48,884 nt of DNA from Actinomycetota bacterium (GCA_016201065.1 JACQDL010000036.1:1-48884), one strand, 5' to 3'. Counted from the stretch's first letter, positions 10,709-19,461 are shown. Notes: generated by a model from the sequence alone, not told the origin. Program-made: numbers and translations.

Positions 10709-13330
10709 TCAGCCCTCCCCGAAACAGACGAACGGCGTCAGCGGCCGCGCCTGGGTCGCTTCGGCCAGCGCTCGCGCCGGCCCGGCGCCGGCCACCCGCG
10801 CCCGGTGGAACGCCGTCATCACCGGCACGGCGGCCTCGTCCGGCACCCGGGACACCCCGGCGATCACGGTCGGCGTACCGGTGTAGAGCAGCGCGGCGGT
10901 GAAGCCCAGCAGCTCGTCCCCCGGCCGGACCACCGACCGGCCGACGTCACACGCGGACAGCACGGCCAGCCGCGGCGGCACGGCGAGCTGCTGCACGTCG
11001 TAGGCCATCAGCGGTCCGTCGGCCAGATCCAGCCGGGAGAACAGCACGTTCTCCCGGTCGTGGTGGCCGTGGGTGGCGAGATGGGCGACCGACGCGCCGT
11101 CCAGCAGTCCCGTGACAGCGCCGACCGTGGCCTCGGCACCGACCAGCTGCCGGCCGCCCGGGTAGATCCGGGCGAGCTCGCGGATCTCCGGCGCGGCGTT
11201 CGGCAGCCCCGGCCCGGCGACCAGCACCGCCGGCCCGGGTGGCGACGCCGGCTCGGCCCTGGCGGCGCGGCGGGCGCTCAGCCAGCTCGACGCCGACGGC
11301 ACGACCGAGACCGGCCGACCCGCCAGCGGTGGCAGCAGCCCCCACGGCAGGCTGGCCAACGCCATGGTCGGCGCGAGCACCAGCTCCCCGTCGCCGAGCG
11401 CGGCGGCGACCGGCGCGACGAGGTCACGGGCCAGGGCGTCAAGCTGGCTGGCGAGGGAGCGCATGATCACGCTCTCCATCCGGGCCGGGAGGCGGCGGCC
11501 GGCCAGCGCGTCGAGGTCGGACAGCAGCCGCTGGGTCGACTCCGCCACCGCGGCGTACCCGGCCAGCCGGAACAGCCGGGCCTGCCCGGCGCGGACCACC
11601 AGCGCGATCAGCTGCCCGCGGTGGCTGGCATAGGTGACCATGGCCTTGCCGTCCTGGTCCAGCTCGGTGGCGACCGCGCGCAGGCCGGTGACCGCGCTGC
11701 TCCGCCCGGTGCCGCGCACCTGCCAGCTCCGGGCCCGGATGAGCCGCTCCAGCTCGGCGCACCGGCGCAGCGCCGCGGGCTCCCGCCCGCCGGTCAGCTC
11801 CGCCTGACGGCTCACCCAGCGCAGCTGCCGGAGCTCGGCGAGCGCCTCTGCGACCTGCGGGTCAGGTGGTGGGCGGACCGGGCGGATCCGGAACGCCTGC
11901 GCCCGCGCCCGCTCCACCCAGTCGAACACCAGCCTGGGTGAGCCGGCATCCAGCGCCGCCGCCAGCCCGACCTCGGCCAGCTCCACCCCTAGCGACGCCA
12001 CCCCGACCTGGAGGTCCAGGCTGCCGAACCGGCTGCGGTGCTCCTGCAAGGTCGCGAGCCCGGCCCGGAGCTGGGTGAACGCCGCCGACCGCCGGCCGCC
12101 CGCCAACGCCAACTCGGCCCGGCCGAGCCGGCCGACCAGCCGCAGCTCCAGGGAGTACGTCGGCCGCGCCGGCAGGGTCGCGGCCCGATCGGCGGCCTCA
12201 GCCGGCCGGCCGGCCGCCACCAGGGCGCGGACCGACAGCCAGCCGGCCAGCTCGGCGTCGATCGGGAGGCCGAGGGCCACCAGCCGGTCGGCGAGCTCGG
12301 CGGCGGCCGCCGCCCTGGCCGCTGGCCGCGCCGCGGCGGCACCGGCGGCCGGTCGGGCCGCCGCCGCGCGCAACCGCAGCAGCTCGGCGAGCGCGGCCCA
12401 CGCCTGGTTGCCGCGCCGGAGGAAACGCCGTTGGGCCCGGCCGGCCCAGCGGCGGGCAGCGGCCGGGTCACCGGCCAGCAACGCGGCCACCGCACGGGTG
12501 AGCTCGGCCTCGGCGTGGTCCTGGCTCAGCCGCTGCCGCCGGAACAGCTCCTGCACCCCGTCCAGCTCGGCACCGGCCTCGATCGCGAGCCCGGCGGCCA
12601 GCAGCGCCCGGGCCCGGTCCAGGCGGAGCACCGGCAGGAAGCCCGCACCCCACTGCCGGTAGGCGTCCTCCGCCAGCTCGAAGGCGCTCAGCGCGGCCGG
12701 GATGTCGCCCGCGAGATGGTCGCAGCAACCGAGGTTGTGCAGGGCCTTGGCGGCGACCAGCGGCAGGCCGTGCCGGCCGGCGAGGCGGCGGCAGTGCCCC
12801 AGATCCTCGCGGGCCGGCCCGACCCGGCCGGCGGTCAGGTGCAGCACGGCCCGGTTGAGCAGGGTCCGGGCCAGCACCTCGCAGTGCCGGCCGTGGCCGA
12901 GCAGCGGGACGGCCCGGTCGAAGAGCGCCACCGCCTCAGCGGACCGGCCGGCCCGCATGAGGATGAGGGCCCGTTGCTGGAGCAGCACACCGCGATCGTC
13001 GGCGGTCAGGAGTTCCGCCGCCTCGTCGAGGAGCCGGAGCCCGAACCGGGAGTTGCCCAGCTCCGCCTCGGCGTGCGCGAGGCTGGTCAGCAACCTGCCG
13101 GCCAGCCCGGCGGCGGCGGGGTCGGGTGACCACTGGCCCGCTCCCGGCCGGGCCGCCGGGACGTCTGCCCAGCCCAGCGCGAACAACCCGGTCCGTAGCA
13201 GGCGGGCGCCCCGGGTCGGATGTCCGGCCGCCGTGGCCTGCACTCCGCTGGCGTGGGACTGCCGGGCACGCTCCAGCGAGCCCTTCACGGCCGGCGCCGT
13301 CCGTCTCCCTCGCCGGGCGCCCGAGCTCAC
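10709..13330 (-). CDS. TPR-CHAT protease (caspase-like)
   Basis: An 873-aa cytosolic protein. About residues 30-530 are tandem TPR-like helical repeats, with an alanine-rich linker near 320-345. The C-terminal CHAT domain (about 560-873) has the caspase-fold dyad His754 in HLATHGHH and Cys794 in LSACDVG, and ends in the usual PFVCFG. CHAT proteins are clan CD cysteine peptidases, including separase relatives and the TPR-CHAT protease of type III-E CRISPR systems. It is last in a cassette with the 164-aa protein (4-base gap), a sigma factor and a subtilase. The start is GTG 13330. Both catalytic residues are intact, so I predict an active protease; its trigger and substrate are unknown. Confidence 0.85.
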   Translation of the reverse strand: MSSGARRGRRTAPAVKGSLERARQSHASGVQATAAGHPTRGARLLRTGLFALGWADVPAARPGAGQWSPDPAAAGLAGRLLTSLAHAEAELGNSRFGLRLLDEAAELLTADDRGVLLQQRALILMRAGRSAEAVALFDRAVPLLGHGRHCEVLARTLLNRAVLHLTAGRVGPAREDLGHCRRLAGRHGLPLVAAKALHNLGCCDHLAGDIPAALSAFELAEDAYRQWGAGFLPVLRLDRARALLAAGLAIEAGAELDGVQELFRRQRLSQDHAEAELTRAVAALLAGDPAAARRWAGRAQRRFLRRGNQAWAALAELLRLRAAAARPAAGAAAARPAARAAAAAELADRLVALGLPIDAELAGWLSVRALVAAGRPAEAADRAATLPARPTYSLELRLVGRLGRAELALAGGRRSAAFTQLRAGLATLQEHRSRFGSLDLQVGVASLGVELAEVGLAAALDAGSPRLVFDWVERARAQAFRIRPVRPPPDPQVAEALAELRQLRWVSRQAELTGGREPAALRRCAELERLIRARSWQVRGTGRSSAVTGLRAVATELDQDGKAMVTYASHRGQLIALVVRAGQARLFRLAGYAAVAESTQRLLSDLDALAGRRLPARMESVIMRSLASQLDALARDLVAPVAAALGDGELVLAPTMALASLPWGLLPPLAGRPVSVVPSASSWLSARRAARAEPASPPGPAVLVAGPGLPNAAPEIRELARIYPGGRQLVGAEATVGAVTGLLDGASVAHLATHGHHDRENVLFSRLDLADGPLMAYDVQQLAVPPRLAVLSACDVGRSVVRPGDELLGFTAALLYTGTPTVIAGVSRVPDEAAVPVMTAFHRARVAGAGPARALAEATQARPLTPFVCFGEG

Positions 13331-13334
13331 AACC

Positions 13335-13829
13335 TCACAGTACGACGGACGGCGTCACCACGGCGCGCGCCCGCGCCACCGCACCCACCGGATGGACGAC
13401 CAGCTGGGCCAGACCGCGCGGCGCGCCAGGGATGGCGAACCGGCCGTCGCGGTCGGCCCGGGTGCGGATCAGCCCACGCTCGGTGCGCAGCTCCACGGCG
13501 TGCTCGTCCGGCGGGGCCAGCCAGCCGTCCAGCCGCACGGTGTCCTGGCCGGTCGCGGTGATGCTGACCATCACGGTGAGGCTGGCCCCATCGAAGGTGA
13601 TCGTGCGGGCCTCGTCGGTGCCACGGGTCAGCGCCAGCAGCTCCGTCCTCCCGGCCGGCCGGAGTACCTCGATGTCGAGGTCCTCCAGCGCGATCGCGAA
13701 CAGGACCCGCTCGATGAGGTGCTCGGGCACCGGATCGAGCGCGGCGTACATGTCCCGGATCTCGTCCAGGAGGGCGATGTCGACCCCGTCAAGGGGGGCG
13801 GCCGGGTCGACCGGGTCGTGGCGGGTCAT
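13335..13829 (-). CDS. Cassette protein of unknown function between sigma factor and CHAT protease
   Basis: A 164-aa soluble protein without signal peptide or membrane span. Residues 1-60 are acidic and helical (DIALLDEIRDMYAALDPVPE). The second half looks beta-rich and ends in a carboxypeptidase-regulatory or Ig-like motif (RTRADRDGRFAIPG). The start ATG 13829 shares its first base with the sigma factor stop (TGATG), so translation is coupled, and the CHAT gene follows after 4 bases. The position suggests an adaptor, anti-sigma-like partner or protease substrate. No family is recognised with confidence. Confidence 0.75.
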   Translation of the reverse strand: MTRHDPVDPAAPLDGVDIALLDEIRDMYAALDPVPEHLIERVLFAIALEDLDIEVLRPAGRTELLALTRGTDEARTITFDGASLTVMVSITATGQDTVRLDGWLAPPDEHAVELRTERGLIRTRADRDGRFAIPGAPRGLAQLVVHPVGAVARARAVVTPSVVL

Positions 13830-14476
13830 CAGGAGCTCCAGGTTGGGTCCGTGTCGATCAGGCGGCGGAGCTTGGCCAGGCACCGTCCCCTGGTCGGGCC
13901 GAGACTGCCGTGCGGCATGCCCAGCGCCGCGGAGATCGCGGCGTAGTCCGGCCTGGGGGTGACCGCCACGATCCGCAGGAGCTGCTGGCACCGGACCGGC
14001 AGGGCGCGGACGAGCGCCCACAACCGGTTCCGGCAATCCGCCATGACCACCTCGGTGTCCGGGGTGGGCGCCGGGTCGCACACCCGATCGACCGGCCAGT
14101 CCTCGACGGGGCGCTCGTACCGCCGGGCGCGGGCCGCGCGCCACGCCTCCCGCTTCGTCACGGTGATCAGCCAGCCGGTCAGCGCGGCAGGGGTGTGTAT
14201 CCCGTGCAGGTGCCGCAACAGGGCCAGCCAGGTGGTCTGGACCACATCCTCAGCGGTGTCCCGGTCCAGCCCCTGCGCGCGGGCCACCTGCCACAGCAGC
14301 GGGGTGAGGGTGGACACGATCTCGCCCACGCTGTCCCGGTTTCCGGCCCGCGCCTCCGCCAGCAGGCTGACCAGCCGGGCGCCGTCGATCCCGCCGCCGC
14401 CCGCGGACCGGCCGGCGGCCGGGGTCTCGGTCGCCGGCCGGCCGCCGGTGGCGAGCGGCGCTGGTCCCTGCGACAT
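13829..14476 (-). CDS. ECF-like RNA polymerase sigma factor
   Basis: A 215-aa sigma-70 family protein. A glycine/alanine-rich N-terminal tail (~30 residues) is followed by region 2 (about 45-115, with DRDTAEDVVQTTWLALLRHL) and region 4 (about 150-210, with LPVRCQQLLRIV, DYAAISAALGMPHGSLGPTR). Regions 1 and 3 are missing, as in ECF factors. It lies 9 bases after the subtilase stop and overlaps the next gene by one base. No classical membrane anti-sigma factor is encoded beside it, so control must come from the cassette proteins or elsewhere. Confidence 0.88.
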   Translation of the reverse strand: MSQGPAPLATGGRPATETPAAGRSAGGGGIDGARLVSLLAEARAGNRDSVGEIVSTLTPLLWQVARAQGLDRDTAEDVVQTTWLALLRHLHGIHTPAALTGWLITVTKREAWRAARARRYERPVEDWPVDRVCDPAPTPDTEVVMADCRNRLWALVRALPVRCQQLLRIVAVTPRPDYAAISAALGMPHGSLGPTRGRCLAKLRRLIDTDPTWSS

Positions 14477-14485
14477 CCCGACCGC

Positions 14486-16195
14486 CTACCCGCTCGCCGC
14501 GCGGGTCTCGACGCTGGCGGCCTTCACCGCGCGGGCGGCCCGCGCGACCATCTCGCCGCGCTCGCAGGACTCCAGCGCCGCATCCCCGGAGTCGGCCTGG
14601 ATGATCAACGCCGCGGCGACCCGGGCGGCGACCAGCGGCGCCGCGAAGGACGTGCCGCTCCAGGAGGCGAACCCGCTGGTGAAGTCGTCCGGGTCGATGG
14701 TGTCCCGGCGCTGTGGCCGGCCGGAAAGGTTCGACGCGGCCTCGGTGAAGGCCACCCCCTCGGCGCCACGGACGCTGGTCGGGTAGGTGCTGACCACCGC
14801 CGCACCGCTGGCCCAATGGGTCACCCAGGCCGGGTTGTCGTCGCTGAACAGCGCCTTGCTGCCATTGGGGTTGAGGGCGCCGACGCTGACCACGGGCGGG
14901 CCGTCCCCGACCGGCCGGCCGGCCAGCGCGGCCGGGAAGAACGGGCGGCTGGTCGAGTAGTTGCCGGCCGCGGCGACCACCACGACACCCATCTCGGTGA
15001 GCTGCCGGATCACCCGGGCCAGCTCGGTGGTGTAGGCCTCGTCATCGGGCGACTCGTCGAAGTACCCGAGCGAGAGCGACACCACGTCGACGAGCTCCTC
15101 CGGTGGCACCGCCGCACCGGCCTGTGCCGCCGCCATCCGCGCGGCGATGGTGTACAGCGCGATCAGCAGGTCACCCTCGTACACCACCCCGTCGCTGTGC
15201 ATGATCCGGATGGCGCGGACCTGCGCGTCAGGGGCGACCTGGCGGATGATGCCGGCGATGAACGTGCCATGACCGGCGTGGCTGTCGACGCTGGCCAGCA
15301 GGGTGTCCCGGTCCAGCGGGGTGTCCCAGGAGTCGGTGAGCAGCTCCACCGGCGCGGCACCGGTGGCCCGCACCCACTGCTCGGCCGCCAGCACCGCCTG
15401 CTGGGCCGCCGGGTCGATGCTGACGAAGCCGTCCGGCGGCAGCGGCCCGCCGTACTCCGGGACGTCGAGCCACGGGTGGGTGCCGATCCCCGTGTCCAGC
15501 ACGGCGACCACCGGACGGCGGCGGAACCCGCAGGACTCGAGGGCTCGCCGGGCCGGTGCCGGGAGCACGACGTCGACCGGGGTGCGACCACCCAGCCCCG
15601 GAGCGACGTACGCGGTCCGCCCGGAACTCCCCTCGGTGGCCGGGCTGCCCTCCGTCGCCGGGCTTCCCTCGGTGGCCGGGCTCCCACCGATCCCGCTGAC
15701 CGCGGACCCCACCAGGAGGTGCTCCAGGCCGATCCGAGCCACCACGTGCCCGTCGAGGAGCGACCGCTCGCGGCTCACCTCGGCCCGCAGCTCCTGGAGG
15801 GCGACCCAGGCGTCCACCCGCCCCGGTGCCGCTTCCTCACGCAGCGTCAGCGGAACGGAGCGTGGCAGGCCCCCGATCTGGCCGGCGTACGGCGTGAGAC
15901 CGGCCACGTCCAGTGGCTCCGGCGGCTGGATCCGCAGGCCGATCCGGGCCAGGACCGTGTCGATCACACCCGCCGTCAGCCCGTCCCGCATCAGGTCGTC
16001 AGGCATCAGCAAGGTGCCGGCGCGGTAGGTCGTCTGCCTGGGGGGTGCGGCACCGGGGAGGGTGACCACCTCGTTCGGCTGCAACCGCCGGCCGCCGTGC
16101 CTGGCCAGCGTCGCCGCCGAGATTGGCAGTCCGCCCGGCATGGTCGCCCTCGGCCGACCCTGGCCTCGATCCGACTCCCCGCCATGAACCCGCAT
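14486..16195 (-). CDS. Cytosolic S8 (subtilisin-like) serine peptidase of the sigma/CHAT cassette
   Basis: Up to 569 aa. The S8 triad is complete: Asp234 in VAVLDTGIG, His309 in HAGHGTFIAG, Ser516 in SGTSFAAP, with oxyanion Asn412 in AAAGNYS. There is no signal peptide or membrane span, so it should act in the cytosol, unlike secreted subtilases. About 200 residues precede the catalytic domain and include three copies of GSPATE (171-188) just before it. ATG 16195 gives the full frame; ATG 16141, with GAGGG 5 bases upstream, is an equally good start. It is the first gene of the cassette. Confidence 0.9.
   Translation of the reverse strand: MRVHGGESDRGQGRPRATMPGGLPISAATLARHGGRRLQPNEVVTLPGAAPPRQTTYRAGTLLMPDDLMRDGLTAGVIDTVLARIGLRIQPPEPLDVAGLTPYAGQIGGLPRSVPLTLREEAAPGRVDAWVALQELRAEVSRERSLLDGHVVARIGLEHLLVGSAVSGIGGSPATEGSPATEGSPATEGSSGRTAYVAPGLGGRTPVDVVLPAPARRALESCGFRRRPVVAVLDTGIGTHPWLDVPEYGGPLPPDGFVSIDPAAQQAVLAAEQWVRATGAAPVELLTDSWDTPLDRDTLLASVDSHAGHGTFIAGIIRQVAPDAQVRAIRIMHSDGVVYEGDLLIALYTIAARMAAAQAGAAVPPEELVDVVSLSLGYFDESPDDEAYTTELARVIRQLTEMGVVVVAAAGNYSTSRPFFPAALAGRPVGDGPPVVSVGALNPNGSKALFSDDNPAWVTHWASGAAVVSTYPTSVRGAEGVAFTEAASNLSGRPQRRDTIDPDDFTSGFASWSGTSFAAPLVAARVAAALIIQADSGDAALESCERGEMVARAARAVKAASVETRAASG
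15632..15685 (-). repeat. Three tandem 18-bp repeats in the subtilase gene
   Basis: Three 18-base units each encode Gly-Ser-Pro-Ala-Thr-Glu, in frame, between the N-terminal region and the catalytic domain. Copies differ at a few synonymous positions. Copy-number change would keep the frame and only alter linker length. Confidence 0.8.
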
Positions 16196-16409
16196 GACAT
16201 CCCCATCTCAGGCACCGCGACCGGCCGGACTGGTACACCGGCCCCTACCTACCGGAACGCGATGCGCCCGCTCAGATACAAAGATCGCTCGAATACCGCG
16301 GTCGAAGTATGCGGCGGCGGCGCCCCTCCCGCCGAATCGCCGGGGCGGGGCTGGGCGGGCGGGGCGACAGCTACCCGCACTGGGTGGTGTTCGCGCACCG
16401 AATGCCCCG

Positions 16410-17834
16410 CTAACGGGCCCGCCTGGACTGCGGCCGCTGGCGGATCGGTGGCCGGAGCCGACGCCGGGGTACGCCGGCCGAGGTCGGCTCCAGCGAGCCG
16501 AACCGCAGCATGACTCGTGCGCCACCGAGCGCGCTGCGCCCGATCCGCAGGGTGCCGCCGGTGGCCTCGGCGGCCCGCCGGGCGATGTCGAGCCCCAGAC
16601 CGGTCGAGCCGGCCCCGCTGGCGCCGCGACGCACCGCGGACTCCGGGTCCACGATGCCCGGACCGCCGTCCTCCACGATCAGGGCGGTGTCGCCGTCCAT
16701 CGGCCGCAGCTCGACCGAGAAGGCGCAGCCCACCGGCGTGTAGCGGAACACGTTGCCGACCAGCGAGTCGATGATCGCGATCAGGTCCGCCCGGGACAGC
16801 GGGACCCACACGGTTGTCTCGGCGCCGACCACCTGGCACTGCCGGCGCTGGTCGGCGGCGAGGGCCGACCAGAACCGCATCCGGGCCCGGACGATCTCCG
16901 CCGCGTCGCAGGCCCCGCCGGTGCCCGAGCCGAGCGGGGAACGGGCCGCCCGGATGATCGCGTCGATCTCACGTTCGAGCTGCTGGGCGGCGTGCCGGAC
17001 CCGCTGCGCGGCCGGGCTGACCCCGACCGCCTCGGCGTCCAGCCGCAGCGCGGTGAGTGGGGTGCGCAGCCGGTGTGACAGGTCCGCCACCAGCTCCCGC
17101 TCGGCGGCCATCAGCTTCACGACCCGGTCCGCCATGGTGTTGAACGCCTGGCCCGCGGCGACCAGCTCGGTGGGACCGGACGGGGTGACCCGGATCTCCA
17201 GGTCCCCACCGCCCAGCCGGCTGGCCGCCTCCGCCAGACCGCTGGCGGCGTGCACCGTCCGGGCCGCCAGCCGGTCGGCGACGAAGATCGACGCCCCGAC
17301 CAGGCCCGCCGCCGTCAGCACCATGAGCGCCCACGCCGCCGCCACCCCCCGGGTGGTCTCCGACGCCGGCACGGCGACCTCGACAACCGCCGCGTTGCCG
17401 CCGGCGACCTCGACCGGCTGGAGCACCAGGCGCCCGTAGGCAGAGTCCATCGACATGGGCTGCAACTGGTCGAGCACGAAGCGGATGTCCTCCGGTCGGG
17501 CGCGGGCGTGACCGATCGCCGTGTCGCCGGCACGATGGACCGCCATCCGCCCGTCCCGGCCGGCCGGGAGGGCGTTGATCGCGCGCTCGATGGCCTCCTT
17601 GCTGCTGGCGATCTCCAGCACCGGAGCCAGCGCGGTGGCCTGCCGCTCGGCGTCGCGCAGCGCCCGGTCATGCGCGACCTGGCGGACCGCCAGCGCCAAC
17701 GGCACCACGAAGGAGATCGCGACCATCGAGGTGACCGCGGCGGTGACCAACGCGAGCGTCCGCCGCATGGGCTTGCCGACCGGTCCGGCCCGGCTGCGCT
17801 CCAGGGCCGGCTGCCGGCGGACCGCATGGGTCAC
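16410..17834 (-). CDS. Sensor histidine kinase
   Basis: A 474-aa membrane kinase. Two membrane segments (about 29-51 and 164-186) flank a ~110-residue extracytoplasmic sensor domain. A HAMP region follows, then HisKA with phospho-acceptor His254 in DLSHRLRTPL, and an ATPase domain with N box DSLVGNVFRYTP, G1 DGGPGI and G2 GSTGLGLDIA. The start is GTG 17834, overlapping the response-regulator stop by four bases (GTGA). The signal is unknown. The asparagine- and glycine-box residues are present, so the kinase looks functional. Confidence 0.92.
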   Translation of the reverse strand: MTHAVRRQPALERSRAGPVGKPMRRTLALVTAAVTSMVAISFVVPLALAVRQVAHDRALRDAERQATALAPVLEIASSKEAIERAINALPAGRDGRMAVHRAGDTAIGHARARPEDIRFVLDQLQPMSMDSAYGRLVLQPVEVAGGNAAVVEVAVPASETTRGVAAAWALMVLTAAGLVGASIFVADRLAARTVHAASGLAEAASRLGGGDLEIRVTPSGPTELVAAGQAFNTMADRVVKLMAAERELVADLSHRLRTPLTALRLDAEAVGVSPAAQRVRHAAQQLEREIDAIIRAARSPLGSGTGGACDAAEIVRARMRFWSALAADQRRQCQVVGAETTVWVPLSRADLIAIIDSLVGNVFRYTPVGCAFSVELRPMDGDTALIVEDGGPGIVDPESAVRRGASGAGSTGLGLDIARRAAEATGGTLRIGRSALGGARVMLRFGSLEPTSAGVPRRRLRPPIRQRPQSRRAR

Positions 17835-18514
17835 ACCGGCTCCGCCAGCTTGACCCCGACGCCACGCACGGTGTGCAGGTACCGGGGCTCGACCGCGCTC
17901 TCCCCCAGCTTGCGGCGCAGCCAGGACAGGTGGACGTCGATGGTCTGGTCATCCGCCCCGTAGGGCTGGTGCCACACCTCGGCCAGCAGCTCGCGCCGGC
18001 TCACCACCCGGCCGGGTTGGCGCGCCAGGAACGCGAGCAGGTCGAACTCCTTGCGGGTCAGCGCCAGCGGCCGGCCGGCAAGAGTCGCCTCCCGGCAGTC
18101 GAAGTCGACCACGAGCTCCCCCACCGTCGCCACCTCGGCGCGCGGCGAGCCCGCAGCGGTCCGGCGCAGCACGGCGGCCAGCCGCGCGCGCAGGTGCTCG
18201 CCCGAGAACGGCTTGACCAGGTAGTCGTCGGCGCCGGCGTTGAGCAGCCGGACGATCTCCTGCTCGGCGTCGCGGGCCGTCGCCACGATCACCGGCACGT
18301 CGACCAGACCGCGGAGCATCTTGAGCGCGTCAACGCCGTCCAGGTCGGGCAGGCCGAGATCGAGGATCACCGCATCGGGTGGATTCTCGGCGACCTCGCG
18401 CAGCGCCTGGAGCGCGGTTGCCGCTGACCGGACGGTGTGTCCGCCCTCGGTCAGGGATCGGATCAACGCCGCCCGGATGTTGTGGTCATCCTCGACAACC
18501 AGCACACTCGCCAC
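17831..18514 (-). CDS. OmpR-family response regulator
   Basis: A 227-aa regulator. The receiver domain has acidic pocket ED(9-10), phospho-acceptor Asp52 in VILDLGLPD, and Lys in the VKPFSGE segment. It is followed by a winged-helix DNA-binding domain (about 128-224, LTRKEFDLLAFLARQPGRVV). It is first in the operon with the kinase and divergent from the gene at 18551 with only 36 bases between them, so it probably controls that gene and itself. Confidence 0.95.
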   Translation of the reverse strand: MASVLVVEDDHNIRAALIRSLTEGGHTVRSAATALQALREVAENPPDAVILDLGLPDLDGVDALKMLRGLVDVPVIVATARDAEQEIVRLLNAGADDYLVKPFSGEHLRARLAAVLRRTAAGSPRAEVATVGELVVDFDCREATLAGRPLALTRKEFDLLAFLARQPGRVVSRRELLAEVWHQPYGADDQTIDVHLSWLRRKLGESAVEPRYLHTVRGVGVKLAEPV

Positions 18515-18550
18515 ACCACGAAAACTACTTCACCAGGGCAAGGTGTCGGG

Positions 18551-19135
18551 ATGTATCGCAGGCTCGGCTATGCCGGAGCCTGGGTGGTGGCAACCAGCGC
18601 CGGTCTCACGGTTGCCCTGCTTTGCGCCGGAATCACCACGCAGCGGACGGATCGGGCCGCGCCGCGGGTGCTGTCCGCCCGGACGACGCCGAACGTCGCC
18701 GGACTGCCGGTGCTGCTGACCGGGCCGCTCACGATCGGGATCCCGCCGGGAGTGCCGCAGGCGTCCGGCAGCGCCGCGCCGTCCGGCTCCCGAGCCGATC
18801 GGGAGTCCCGGGAGCGACCGCAGGTGGCGGTCCCGGGTGGCGGCTCGATCGGCACCGCGGCCAGCGAGCGGAGCCAGCACCCGCCGAGCGCCCAGGTGCG
18901 CACGTACCGTGCCCGGGGCGGCGCGGCGACGCTCCGCCTGTTGGCCGGGCGGCTGGCCGTGGTCGCCGTCGCGCCGCAGGACGGCTACGGCTGGCGGGCC
19001 GATCAGCTCCCCACCGGCAGTGTCGTCGTGATGTTCGTGGCGGCCGACCGCGCGTCCGGCCTGTACGCCCAACCCGGTCCCGGCGAGGCGGCGCTGCCGC
19101 AGCCGGACGTCGCCGTCGTCGAATACTCCTGGTAG
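18551..19135 (+). CDS. Membrane-anchored or secreted hypothetical protein next to two-component system
   Basis: A 194-aa protein. Residues 1-28 form a signal peptide or uncleaved anchor (basic start MYRRLGYAG, then a hydrophobic run ending in CAG). A disordered Ser/Pro/Arg-rich segment (about 40-120) follows, then a compact C-terminal part with VVVMFVAADRASGLYAQ. The start ATG 18551 has an AAGGTG site. The 36-base divergent gap to the response regulator suggests it is a target or accessory sensor of that system. No family recognised. Confidence 0.65.
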   Translation: MYRRLGYAGAWVVATSAGLTVALLCAGITTQRTDRAAPRVLSARTTPNVAGLPVLLTGPLTIGIPPGVPQASGSAAPSGSRADRESRERPQVAVPGGGSIGTAASERSQHPPSAQVRTYRARGGAATLRLLAGRLAVVAVAPQDGYGWRADQLPTGSVVVMFVAADRASGLYAQPGPGEAALPQPDVAVVEYSW

Positions 19136-19199
19136 TCCCCGCCTCCGGCGGATCTCATTAAGAACGTTTAAGCCGGATTTCAGGACTACACAACCTGAT

Positions 19200-19380
19200 C
19201 GCGTGCAGTCTCTAGGTGCCTGGCCATCCCGGACTGCGACGCCCGTAGCGAACCCCTCACCGCGTCCGAGGTGACCGTGTCGGGTGGCGATCGATCGGAA
19301 GGAAGATCGCCACCCGGCTTCCACAACCAGGCACCCTGCGGGCCGGCCGCCTTACCCCCCAAGGCGGCCGGCCCATTTAT
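19200..19380 (+). ncRNA. Candidate structured small RNA ending in a terminator
   Basis: This intergenic stretch of about 325 bases (19136-19461) has no reading frame with coding character but holds nested helices. An outer helix pairs GGTGCCTGG (19215-19223) with CCAGGCACC (19327-19335). A perfect 12-bp hairpin pairs 19281-19292 with 19305-19316. A helix with one bulge pairs 19230-19238 with 19261-19268. A 14-bp terminator closes the 3' end. It could be a trans-acting RNA or a long structured 3' UTR of the gene ending at 19135. The terminator loop has six C's, recalling the 6C motif, but the second C-rich loop is missing. Confidence 0.45.
19340..19374 (+). terminator. Strong intrinsic terminator
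   Basis: A perfect 14-bp stem pairs GGGCCGGCCGCCTT (19340-19353) with AAGGCGGCCGGCCC (19361-19374), with a 7-base loop ACCCCCC, followed by ATTTATT. It terminates plus-strand transcription and lies 87 bases from the stop of the converging operon at 19462. Confidence 0.85.
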
Positions 19381-19461
19381 TGCCGCGCATCGCAGGCTGG
19401 ATCGGCTGCACGTTCTGCGTCCCGCGCGACCCTGGCCGGCGACACCCAGCCTCCCAAAGGC

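Noticed and set aside
10580-13946. Several 270-450-aa plus-strand frames antisense to the CHAT gene
   Set aside because: Composition is Arg/Pro/Gly-rich with no motifs; the minus strand encodes TPR repeats and the CHAT catalytic dyad.
19340-19374. Known 6C small RNA
   Set aside because: The loop has six C's, but the motif needs two C-rich hairpins and only one is present.
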